Source: CBDFGT01 sp965247225 (GTDB taxonomy: Bacteria; Pseudomonadota; Alphaproteobacteria; Rhizobiales; Rhizobiaceae). Taken from it: 64,000 nt of DNA. This document shows positions 1-6,665 of the stretch, piece after piece. The position numbers and the translations under genes were made by a program. Position 1 is the first letter of the stretch; every line of letters starts with the position of its first letter. Below the pieces are notes generated by a model that ran no database searches, had not been told where the DNA came from, and was given only the letters and a program-made list of their open reading frames with translations. Location: NCBI GenBank assembly GCA_965247225.1, contig CBDFGT010000019.1, positions 62,001 through 126,000 of the forward strand, in the 5' to 3' direction.

Positions 1-132
1 AGCGTCTTTTTATGGGATAACCCGAAGGTCAACGCCGCGCCAGAGGGGCCGCGCCGCAACTATACAAGCAAAACCGCTGGCAATGCCGAAACGGCTTTGT
101 TATCTCTTTGCGATGCAACGGGAAATTCGGTC

Positions 133-756
133 ATGGTGAAGACTGAAAATGCAAAACGCAAGCGGCGGACGAGGCCGCTATACTTTTCCGCCAAGATCAG
201 CGATTATCAGTTCAGGAAGGTGTTATGGCATTTCGTGCTGGACGATACGGCGGCGCAAGCGGCGCGGCATATCAACCTGAGCGTTAATTCCATCAGCGCG
301 ATTTATGGCAAGCTTCGGAAGTTCTTTTTCGAGGTCGGGCTGTTCACCGACATCTATAACGGGGGCGACCCTAAACAGGGGACGGGCTTCGAGGATGAGG
401 AAGAGTTTGAGTACAGGCTGATCGGGTTTCATTTGAAACGGGATGCCGCCAAGCGGGGACTGCATTCACCGCCGGATGGGCCGGATTATCATTTTGCCGA
501 AAGCCATTGGAGGTTTCATTTTGATATCCTGAACGAGGGACGCCCGAATGACGCCATTCACATGATGATGTTCGGCCATCTTCTCGAAATCATCCGTTGT
601 TGCGGTCCCGTGGGATTGCCGCCTATGCGCAGGCGGGAGGGACTACAAATCGTTCTTCAACAGATGGATCGGCGCATTCTTTGGATGGAGAGAAATTTGC
701 AGTCCTTTGCAAACAGGAAAACGAGAGCGGCCCTCAAGAGCATACGGTCGGCGTAA
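133..756 (+). CDS. HTH-containing protein resembling the N-terminal part of IS1595-type transposases
   Basis: The product has 207 residues from the ATG at 133. The reading frame is open all the way to base 1, so the true start could be the TTG at 97 or lie outside the window. A basic N-terminus (KRKRRTRP) is followed by a helix-turn-helix-like stretch containing ISDYQFRKVLWHF and AARHINLSVNSISAIYGKL, which recalls the DNA-binding part of IS1595/ISXO2-type transposases. I see no DDE catalytic domain. The rest is unrecognised. It sits at the left edge of the accessory region, so a transposase remnant or an element-encoded DNA-binding regulator are both possible. Confidence 0.5.
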   Translation: MVKTENAKRKRRTRPLYFSAKISDYQFRKVLWHFVLDDTAAQAARHINLSVNSISAIYGKLRKFFFEVGLFTDIYNGGDPKQGTGFEDEEEFEYRLIGFHLKRDAAKRGLHSPPDGPDYHFAESHWRFHFDILNEGRPNDAIHMMMFGHLLEIIRCCGPVGLPPMRRREGLQIVLQQMDRRILWMERNLQSFANRKTRAALKSIRSA

Positions 757-826
757 ACCAGAGACGTGCTTTGGCGCAGATTTTAGGCTAGTGCAGTGTA
801 AGCTCAAGACCGTTGGGAGGAACAGG

Positions 827-1891
827 ATGAGGAACAAGAGAATCGGTTTTGCTTCCATTAGCCGTGAAGAAGTCCGCTGGGCAATCGCGAATATTCGCCC
901 ACTCAAGGCAGGAATGAACATATATTCTCTTCAAGTCGAGATCCCTGCAATCAACGAGGCGGACATTGAAGTCGCGGGCCGCATTGATACTGCCGGAAGA
1001 ACGCTGACAGGCATTGTAAATGAATTGTCCCAGAAATTTGAGCATTGTGATCAAGCTGCCGTAAGTTGTTTTGGTCCGTTTGTACCACCGAAAGCTGGCG
1101 CTTCAGTTGACAATCCTATAATTGCGTATTTTCAGACTGACCTTGACGCTGGTGGAAAAAGTCTCATCGATCTTTTTCTGGCGTCTCCTTACTGGGCAGG
1201 CAAACCAAAACCATTTATAATAACGGACGCAGCTTCTATCGCCCTAGGCGAATATTATACGCGATTTCAAAAGCGGCTTGCCCCTTTCAAGTCGGATATC
1301 AACGATCAGGATGACACTGACATTTACGCACGAAAAACGCTCGTGGCGCTCATTCTTGGTAAGGGTGTCGGCGGTGGCACTGTCATAGGGGGGCAGATAC
1401 CGCCGTTTCAGTATCATCCAGAGATGGGACACGCGCCCATGCAGCGCATGGAAGGTGACAAGCGTCCAAACACTGAATGCTTGTTTCATAAGGATTGTGC
1501 TACGGGGATGCTAGCGCGGACAAAACTACCCCGAGAAAAAAACGGAGAGATTTCGAATGAAGGATTAGAACTGTTTGCGTTTTATGCTGCGCAACTCTGC
1601 GCAACCGTAACCTATATGATTGGCCCTGACGCAATTTCGCTAAGCGGTAGTATGATACGGGATTACCCCGAGACGGTCGACATGATAAAGGCTTCATTTA
1701 AGCAAATCCTGCGGGTTCGGCGTGCCGCGAACGATGGCCGCCTGTGGATTGCACAAGAGAGTGATGACGCTCAAGAGGACTACATCAGTGCTTCTGATCC
1801 GCGCAGTTCCGTCATGGGAACACTCATTCATGCGCTGAATTATTCTCGATATGCCGATCTACGAGCGCGAGCCAAAAAAAGAGAGAACTAA
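827..1891 (+). CDS. ROK/fructokinase-like protein without the N-terminal ATP-binding motif
   Basis: The 354-residue product starts at an ATG preceded by GGGAGG at 815-820. Its second half has ROK-family marks: TDAAS (the position of the catalytic Asp), ILGKGVGGG, then HPEMGH and the Cys/His cluster C-LFHKDC-ATG that binds zinc in fructokinase-type ROK proteins. The N-terminal phosphate motif DxGGTK is not present; that position reads YSLQVEIPAINEADI. It may therefore be a sugar-binding sensor or a diverged kinase rather than an active fructokinase (inference). The stop is five bases before the next gene, suggesting one transcript. The base composition is more AT-rich than in the mobilization genes, consistent with acquired cargo. 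Confidence 0.6.
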   Translation: MRNKRIGFASISREEVRWAIANIRPLKAGMNIYSLQVEIPAINEADIEVAGRIDTAGRTLTGIVNELSQKFEHCDQAAVSCFGPFVPPKAGASVDNPIIAYFQTDLDAGGKSLIDLFLASPYWAGKPKPFIITDAASIALGEYYTRFQKRLAPFKSDINDQDDTDIYARKTLVALILGKGVGGGTVIGGQIPPFQYHPEMGHAPMQRMEGDKRPNTECLFHKDCATGMLARTKLPREKNGEISNEGLELFAFYAAQLCATVTYMIGPDAISLSGSMIRDYPETVDMIKASFKQILRVRRAANDGRLWIAQESDDAQEDYISASDPRSSVMGTLIHALNYSRYADLRARAKKREN

Positions 1892-1896
1892 AGGCA

Positions 1897-2553
1897 ATGG
1901 TAGCAAGTTCAAATAGCATGCCAAACGATTCTAATCCCATCCCCTTCAAGAACGACGAACATCAAGCTCTTTTGGAGAAATTGTGGGTGTCTCGTAGTGA
2001 GCCACTGACAGAGCAAAAGGACGTGAAGGACCGCAAGAGGCGAAAAAATCGGGCCGATTTGGATACGGACCGACATTTCGAGGCTGGGAAAACGCCAAGT
2101 AACTCGCCTTCGCGAGAAAAATCTTCGGGTGAAAACGCTAATAAGTTGCAATTAGGAGGTAAAATCGGGCATGCTCCACCAGTAATGCCCGATGATATTG
2201 ATGATTTACGTGATTTTTTGAGAAACGATGCCTCAGTTCAAAAACTTAGCGACGATGACAAGGGCCGCCTGAAAAAAATTAATATAGATTTCGTTGCAGC
2301 TGCCCAAGATGGAAATGTGGTTACTCTTCTTCTTAAGGTGCCGAAATCTACAATAGAATCAGGTGCAAGGACGGTATTCATACCATTAGACGCTTTGCCA
2401 AATGACGAGGCAAAACAAAAGCGTCGAGAACTCATCCGCAACGAAGCCGAAGAGTTGCGTCAAAATCTTACGCCGGAACAACTTGCCGAACGTCGGAGAA
2501 AAGATGCTCTAAGAAAACAGGAAAAAAGGAATGAGGCACGACTTATAAAATAA
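1897..2553 (+). CDS. Hypothetical charged protein coupled to the ROK-like gene
   Basis: The 218-residue product is not recognised. Residues 1-90 are polar and rich in Ser, Asn, Lys and Arg, probably disordered. Residues about 97-165 look folded (DDIDDLRDFLRNDASVQKL and then a VVTLLLKVP strand-like segment). The C-terminal 50 residues are a strongly basic predicted helix (LTPEQLAERRRKDALRKQEK). No signal peptide or membrane segment is seen. It starts five bases after the ROK-like gene and ends in a 12-bp hairpin, so the two appear to be a two-gene transcription unit. A nucleic-acid-binding or partner role is only a guess from the basic tail. Confidence 0.6.
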   Translation: MVASSNSMPNDSNPIPFKNDEHQALLEKLWVSRSEPLTEQKDVKDRKRRKNRADLDTDRHFEAGKTPSNSPSREKSSGENANKLQLGGKIGHAPPVMPDDIDDLRDFLRNDASVQKLSDDDKGRLKKINIDFVAAAQDGNVVTLLLKVPKSTIESGARTVFIPLDALPNDEAKQKRRELIRNEAEELRQNLTPEQLAERRRKDALRKQEKRNEARLIK

Positions 2554-2580
2554 ATGTCCAAATGTCAGTGGACATTTATT
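2549..2580 (+). terminator. Perfect 12-bp hairpin overlapping the stop codon
   Basis: AATAAATGTCCA at 2549-2560 is the exact reverse complement of TGGACATTTATT at 2569-2580, with an 8-base loop. The stem includes the TAA stop of the preceding gene. It is AT-rich and has only a weak following T tract, so it could be a terminator of the two-gene cargo unit or an operator for the membrane-protein gene that follows. Confidence 0.5.
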
Positions 2581-2648
2581 ATTTACCATAGTATCATTCA
2601 TCTAGTTCGAGGCTGATTGTCAGTCCTTGCCAAGCTGGGAGACTTGAG

Positions 2649-3125
2649 ATGGAACAGGTACAGAACACACCTTCGGAGAAGAATGATCTGCGAATTGTTG
2701 ATGACAGCTATGTTAAGTCTTCTGAAATGATGCAGCGCGGAAAGTGGCTTCGGCGTATCGTCGTACCCATTTTGGTGGTTCTTGCAACCACGAGTCTTCT
2801 GGTGCCTCACGTAATTTATCGTATCACTCCAATACCTTGGGAGACCACGATGCACCTTTTAGAGGAAGCTATAAGTGAAGGGATGGTGAGCATATTGACG
2901 ATGATAGAAAGAAGCTACGCCGATATAGGCCACGGACTTCTCATCCTCGCGGCGCTCTTTCATGCATATCTTCTCTACCGAGAAAGCAGGGAAGAGCCGA
3001 AGTACCGCTCCTTCAGAAATACTCTTACCGGTATTTGGTGCTCGATAGCGGTTCTGACGGCAACGGGGCTTTTCCTGCATAACGTGGATTTCGTGATGTC
3101 TTCTAACCTCGAAGTTCACACCTAA
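2649..3125 (+). CDS. Small membrane protein, three predicted transmembrane segments
   Basis: The 158-residue product starts at an ATG about 70 bases after the cargo hairpin. Hydrophobic segments lie at about residues 36-58 (IVVPILVVLATTSLLVPHVI), 94-111 (GHGLLILAALFHAYLLY) and 125-143 (IWCSIAVLTATGLFL). The N-terminus is polar and probably cytoplasmic, and the middle loop is amphipathic. I do not recognise a family. It is followed by a clear intrinsic terminator and so may be a single-gene unit. Its AT-rich composition matches the neighbouring cargo genes. Function unknown. Confidence 0.55.
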   Translation: MEQVQNTPSEKNDLRIVDDSYVKSSEMMQRGKWLRRIVVPILVVLATTSLLVPHVIYRITPIPWETTMHLLEEAISEGMVSILTMIERSYADIGHGLLILAALFHAYLLYRESREEPKYRSFRNTLTGIWCSIAVLTATGLFLHNVDFVMSSNLEVHT

Positions 3126-3173
3126 ATCCGGTGGCGATGCGCTGAAGTTGCTCAGCCTTTTCGTCAAGCGTCA

Positions 3174-3213
3174 GAGCACCTCAAATTCAGAAACTTGAGG
3201 TGCTCGTCTTTTT
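3174..3213 (+). terminator. Rho-independent terminator
   Basis: GAGCACCTCAA at 3174-3184 pairs perfectly with TTGAGGTGCTC at 3195-3205 (11-bp stem, 10-base loop), followed by GTCTTTTT. It terminates the small membrane-protein gene. Confidence 0.8.
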
Positions 3214-3360
3214 CCAGACGACCGAACGCCAAGTGTGCGTCATCTGAACATTTGTCTCAGGCTGAATTATCATGCTCCAATAATGTTTGCCGGTATTCTC
3301 CTAGAGGAAGACGCATGAAGAAAATCGTCTACTCGCGCGAGCTTTGTGATGAACCGACCC

Positions 3361-3410
3361 TGTCGTACCCTTCGGGCACTTGCCCTGTCGTACCCTTCGG
3401 GCACTTGCAA
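3361..3410. repeat. 25-bp direct tandem repeat, two copies
   Basis: Copies at 3361-3385 and 3386-3410 share the first 23 bases (TGTCGTACCCTTCGGGCACT followed by TGC) and differ only in the last two. Each contains the mini-palindrome CCCTTCGGG. The repeat directly precedes the large inverted repeat at 3416-3458. Confidence 0.85.
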
Positions 3411-3415
3411 GGTGT

Positions 3416-3458
3416 GTATTGCAATGCAAATCTGCTACGCAAATTTGCATTGCAATAC
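3416..3458. repeat. Perfect 16-bp inverted repeat
   Basis: GTATTGCAATGCAAAT at 3416-3431 is the exact reverse complement of ATTTGCATTGCAATAC at 3443-3458, separated by 11 bases. With the adjoining tandem repeat and CCTTGCCAAGG downstream, this could be an origin, a recombination site or a strong cruciform. There is no T tract to support a terminator. Confidence 0.8.
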
Positions 3459-3553
3459 CCTTGCCAAGGGCGCTACGCCCCGTTGGATCCCCGTCTGTGG
3501 TCCTCATCTGGCATAAAGCCGTCTTCAGACCATTGCACCGTTTGGCCGTTGCA

Positions 3554-3916
3554 TCACCAGTCAGGCGCGTTCCTGCTCCCGACACCCATGACAGGGAAGA
3601 CTTCGGTTCTTCCCTTGACCCATTCGAGCAAAGGCGTCGCCCCTTGCAGCCCCACGATGGCTTTCGCGCCCTCGACCACGACCACCGTTCCGTCCGTGGA
3701 ATTCGGCACGGGCGAGATCGCGGCTCTCCCCGTGACCCCATCGCAAAAAGCCTGTTGCATATAATCCGCCCAAGCCATCAGCCTATCACGGCACGGCCAA
3801 CCAGCTTGCACCGTCGGTGCATTTTTCGCATGCGCGAAAAACCGCCTATTGCAACGCTGCCGCTTATGCAATTTGTCCGCTTCCGTGATCGTCTGAACGT
3901 ATCGGGCGGGGAACAT
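3554..3916 (-). CDS. Hypothetical protein downstream of the recombinase
   Basis: The 120-residue product (begins MFPARYVQTITEAD) lies 72 bases downstream of the serine recombinase gene on the same strand. It contains RRFFAHAKNAP, a stretch with WADYMQQAF, and a hydrophobic C-terminal half (DGTVVVVEGAKAIVGLQGA). It has no signal peptide and no recognised domain. Overlapping frames are also open, so coding status is uncertain; this frame was chosen because its product is the most protein-like and it lies in the direction of the recombinase transcript. Confidence 0.4.
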   Translation of the reverse strand: MFPARYVQTITEADKLHKRQRCNRRFFAHAKNAPTVQAGWPCRDRLMAWADYMQQAFCDGVTGRAAISPVPNSTDGTVVVVEGAKAIVGLQGATPLLEWVKGRTEVFPVMGVGSRNAPDW

Positions 3917-3988
3917 CAGTGTGCCGCCCTTCGGGCGGGTTCAATCCTGCCTCCGGCACGGATCGAACAGGGAACAGACCGGAATCGG

Positions 3989-4561
3989 TCATATCTGCCC
4001 TTTCTGTCCGAGCGCGCGGGATAGGGTGTCCCGTCCCACCTTGTATTCCTTCGCAAGGCCCGTGATCGTGCATTCCGGCGATTGCAGACGCCGCCGTGCA
4101 TCTTCGATCTGGGAGGCTTTTAGCTTGCGCGGACGCCCCAGAGTCTTGCCCCGCGCCCGTGCCGCCGCCAGTCCTTCCTTGGTCCGGCGCGACAACATGC
4201 GCCGTTCAAGCTCGCATTGCGCCGACATCACCGTGAAGAAGTAATAGCCATAGTCGGTGTTCACATCCACGGGGAGGTTTATCACCTGAAACCGCACCCC
4301 GCGCTGTTGCAGGGCGCTGAATTGGTTGAGGGCATCCCGTGCCGAACGGTAGGCCCGATCAAGGTCCCAGACCACAAAGACGTCACCGGCCTTGAGGCGG
4401 CGCATGACCTTTTCATAGACGGGGCGGATTTTGCTCACCGCTGAGAGCATTTCGACGTGCAATTCGTCACAGATGGCTTTTAGCCCGTCAATCTGCCTGT
4501 CCGGCCTCTGTTCTTCCGTTGAAACCCGTAAATATCCGATTTTCCTCATATTGCCCGCCAT
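3989..4561 (-). CDS. Serine recombinase, resolvase/invertase family
   Basis: The 190-residue product has the small-serine-recombinase architecture. The catalytic serine is in GYLRVSTEEQRPDRQ (Ser14), followed by VWDLDRAYRSARD, the long helix with ERRMLSRRTKEGLAAARARG, the linker LGRPRK, and a C-terminal helix-turn-helix (ITGLAKEYKVGRDTLSRAL). Length matches typical resolvases (about 180-200). The ATG five codons in (MRKIGYL) is an equally good start. Family members resolve cointegrates or invert DNA segments at sites usually next to the gene; the AT-rich 177 bases upstream (4562-4738), which include the palindrome GTAAATTTAC at 4642-4651, are the natural place for a res site (inference). Confidence 0.88.
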   Translation of the reverse strand: MAGNMRKIGYLRVSTEEQRPDRQIDGLKAICDELHVEMLSAVSKIRPVYEKVMRRLKAGDVFVVWDLDRAYRSARDALNQFSALQQRGVRFQVINLPVDVNTDYGYYFFTVMSAQCELERRMLSRRTKEGLAAARARGKTLGRPRKLKASQIEDARRRLQSPECTITGLAKEYKVGRDTLSRALGQKGQI

Positions 4562-4738
4562 TCGAAATCATTACCGATTCCTGAATGCTATGCCGCAAAA
4601 ACGTCCCTTTTTCCCTCGGCCCAAATGGCCATGAAACGACAGTAAATTTACAAATAAATCAGTCCGTAATTCTTCACCACAACTATAGGATAACAGAAAT
4701 AAAGAATTTATGAAAATTGCACGAAAATCGGACGTATA

Positions 4739-5092
4739 ATGGACGGGGATAACGGCGCATTTCATAATCTTAAACGTCATCTATCAGGGGCGTTGCTCTT
4801 CGTGGCCGCAGGATCAACTTCGGCTCACGCCGAAGCGATGACCGCAGGCGTTGTCGCGGAAAAGATGTCGGCAGAAGACCTCTATACATACGTTGCGGGT
4901 GTGGTGGAGGGCTTGGCTTACAGCCGACTACAGCAGGACGGTAAGAAAACCGAGGGCATGACGTGCATCTATGACTGGTTCTACAAGGACAAGGATAGCT
5001 TTGGCCGCATCGAGGCAATGTTCAAGGAAAACCCCAAATACCCGCCAGCCGCGATTGTAGCGGTTCTGGCAGAGGAAAAGTGCGGAGGATAA
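4739..5092 (+). CDS. Small exported protein, Rap1a/Tai-immunity-like (tentative)
   Basis: The 117-residue product begins with a signal-peptide-like segment: LKRH, then LSGALLFVAAG and a cleavage-like SAHA. The mature part has YTYVAGVVEGLAY, a conserved-looking Cys in MTCIYDWF, a C-terminal repeat of small residues and a final Cys (EEKCGG). This pattern of YVxG, two cysteines and a short helical tail resembles Rap1a/Tai family proteins, but the match is by eye only. A perfect TATAAT at 4735-4740 overlaps the ATG, so the real start may be further in. The stop is directly followed by the next ATG. Confidence 0.55.
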   Translation: MDGDNGAFHNLKRHLSGALLFVAAGSTSAHAEAMTAGVVAEKMSAEDLYTYVAGVVEGLAYSRLQQDGKKTEGMTCIYDWFYKDKDSFGRIEAMFKENPKYPPAAIVAVLAEEKCGG

Positions 5093-5842
5093 ATGCAACT
5101 CGCCAATGGCCGGACATTGCGGGAAGAATTTGAGATCAGGCGGCAGGACCGACGCCGCGAGGAAGAGCGCGTTCTCGACACCAAGGAGGACCGTGAAAAG
5201 CGGGACAAGAAGGAAAAACTTGAAGAGCAACGGGCCGAAGATGACCTGTTCGAGCTTGCCGCAACACTTGCCCTCGCCACCGAAACGGAAATCACTGCGT
5301 TTCGGGTAAAACTCGATACCTATGACGAAGCCGCCGTCAAGGCACTCATGGAAAATGAGAAACTGCGCGAAGCCCTTCAACAGCATATCGACCGGATGTA
5401 TGATGAAGCCCACATTCTGCCGGACGGTAGAAAGGTCTTCAAAAGCCGTGACGGTCTACGGGTTTACGACGAGAACGAAAACGAAATCTCGCGTGAAAAG
5501 ATCGACCCCGACGAGATCAACGACAAATTGCCTCGCAGTGAGGACTTCTTTGAAGCCAAGAAATCCATGAAAAATCTGGATGAGCGTCGGGATCAAATTC
5601 ATGAATTCCAGCGAGAGGCCGACGATATCCGCGAGGAGCTGGATGAAGGCGATGTAACGAAGAAACAGCTTTCGGACTTCGAGAAGCGGTTGGCCGACAA
5701 AATGCCGCCGGAAGTCGCGCAGGAAATGCCAGACCATGAACAATCCGAAACGCCGGACCAAAATCGGGATTTTGGCCGAGCGGCGGAAATCGCTCCAGTT
5801 CGCCCCGAAAGCAGGAACGTCGTGGTTCCAAGCGGGCCGTAA
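5093..5842 (+). CDS. Charged coiled-coil protein of the mobilizable element
   Basis: The 249-residue product starts at the ATG immediately after the previous TAA, with GGAGG in the end of the preceding gene acting as ribosome binding site, so translation is coupled. Residues about 8-50 are almost all charged (RRQDRRREEERVL, EKRDKKEKLEEQRAEDD) and form a coiled coil. The centre contains HILPDGRKVFKSRDGLRVYDE, a beta-hairpin-like piece, followed by more helix (SMKNLDERRDQIHEFQREAD) and a Pro-rich tail. No known domain recognised. Its position before the toxin-antitoxin and relaxase genes suggests a backbone role in the element, not demonstrated. Confidence 0.6.
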   Translation: MQLANGRTLREEFEIRRQDRRREEERVLDTKEDREKRDKKEKLEEQRAEDDLFELAATLALATETEITAFRVKLDTYDEAAVKALMENEKLREALQQHIDRMYDEAHILPDGRKVFKSRDGLRVYDENENEISREKIDPDEINDKLPRSEDFFEAKKSMKNLDERRDQIHEFQREADDIREELDEGDVTKKQLSDFEKRLADKMPPEVAQEMPDHEQSETPDQNRDFGRAAEIAPVRPESRNVVVPSGP

Positions 5843-5950
5843 TCTATTGTTACGCTTGTATATTAAGTGTGGTCTTCCTTCTGCACCATCCTGCTCCCCT
5901 AGACGAAATCTGTCTCGTTCACCGCAGGAGTATCATTTCCATTGACAGGT

Positions 5951-5968
5951 GGTGGTATATTTGCCACC
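5951..5968 (+). promoter_or_regulatory. Inverted repeat at the toxin-antitoxin promoter
   Basis: GGTGG at 5951-5955 and CCACC at 5964-5968 flank TATATTTG. TATATT could be the -10 element, and the right arm abuts the ATG at 5969. Antitoxins of this class usually repress their own operon at such a palindrome. A TTGACA at 5942-5947 is too close to serve as -35 for that -10. Confidence 0.45.
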
Positions 5969-6331
5969 ATGGAGTGGATGATTACTTCACGCGAAACACG
6001 CCCGATTTCTTGGATCAATGGTGCCCGAAAAGCCTTTGATGATTTTCCAAGAGACGCACAGGACGAAGTGCTGGCGGCGTTGACCGTTGCAGCGGATGGA
6101 GGGTTTCCCTCGAACGCAAAGCCCCTGAAAGGTCTTGGTTCAGGCGTATATGAAGTGGCACTACGTTATCGAACGGATGCTTACCGAGCGGTTTATACCG
6201 TGCAGTTCGAGGGCGCGTTGTGGGTTGTGCATGCGTTTCAAAAGAAATCGAAAAGCGGCATCAAGACCCCGAAACAGGAGATAGATTTGGTCCTTGAAAG
6301 GATCAGGCGCTTGAAGGAGATTTTAAGATGA
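5969..6331 (+). CDS. RelE/HigB-type toxin (phage Gp49-like)
   Basis: The 120-residue product (from the ATG at 5969; 5978 is an alternative) matches the phage-derived Gp49-like/HigB family: RPISWINGARKAFDDFP, the core PLKGLGSGVYEVALRY with RTDAYRAVYTVQFEGALWVVHAFQKKS, and a C-terminal helix ending VLERIRRLKEIL. Such toxins are ribosome-dependent or free mRNA endonucleases. The gene overlaps the antitoxin by four bases (ATGA), the usual toxin-first order of higBA. The palindrome just upstream is a likely operator. The pair probably stabilises the mobile element. Confidence 0.85.
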   Translation: MEWMITSRETRPISWINGARKAFDDFPRDAQDEVLAALTVAADGGFPSNAKPLKGLGSGVYEVALRYRTDAYRAVYTVQFEGALWVVHAFQKKSKSGIKTPKQEIDLVLERIRRLKEILR

Positions 6332-6657
6332 GCACGGACGATATGGAGTTGATCCACGGTAGCGGGAACGCTTTTAAGGATTTTGGACGGGCCGACGCCG
6401 ATCTTTTGCAGGCGAAGGCACTGATGGCATCAGAGATCATTAAGATACTGGATGAACGGCAATGGACGACCCGCCGTGCGGAAGAAGCCACGGGCATCAG
6501 CCATGCGGATTTTTCCCGAATTCGCCGCGTCAATCTTGGCCGCTTCACTCTGGACAGGTTGATGGCTGTCCTGACGCTCCTTGGTCAAGACGTACAAGTA
6601 TCCGTCAGTGTCCGTCCGCGCAGGAAAGACGCTTTCTTTGAGCCGGTGACTTTGTAA
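6328..6657 (+). CDS. HigA-type antitoxin, XRE family regulator
   Basis: The 109-residue product has a helix-turn-helix at about residues 33-88: ASEIIKILDERQWTTRRAEEATGISHADFSRIRRVNLG then FTLDRLMAVLTLLG, typical of HigA-like XRE antitoxins that pair with Gp49-like toxins. It starts within the toxin stop codon, so the two are co-translated. It should neutralise the toxin by direct binding and repress the operon at the inverted repeat at 5951-5968 (family knowledge). The gene ends eight bases before the convergent relaxase gene ends. Confidence 0.85.
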   Translation: MSTDDMELIHGSGNAFKDFGRADADLLQAKALMASEIIKILDERQWTTRRAEEATGISHADFSRIRRVNLGRFTLDRLMAVLTLLGQDVQVSVSVRPRRKDAFFEPVTL

Positions 6658-6665
6658 AAGTCTGC

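Larger units (their letters stand above)
3214..3553. other. Repeat-rich stretch without a convincing gene
   Basis: This 340-base stretch lies between the terminator and the first minus-strand gene. It holds a 25-bp tandem repeat, a perfect 16-bp inverted repeat and several CCCTTCGGG mini-palindromes. An ATG at 3315 has a good Shine-Dalgarno sequence (AGAGGAAG) and begins MKKIVYSREL, but the frame then runs through the repeats and loses any protein-like character, so it may be the broken start of a lost gene. An origin of replication, transfer or recombination site is possible but not shown. Confidence 0.5.

Noticed and set aside
3195..3764. Long plus-strand open frame across the repeat region, with a good ribosome binding site before an ATG at 3315
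   Set aside because: After the first residues (MKKIVYSREL) the frame is only a translation of the tandem and inverted repeats and lacks protein-like composition. It also lies antisense to the more credible gene at 3554-3916.
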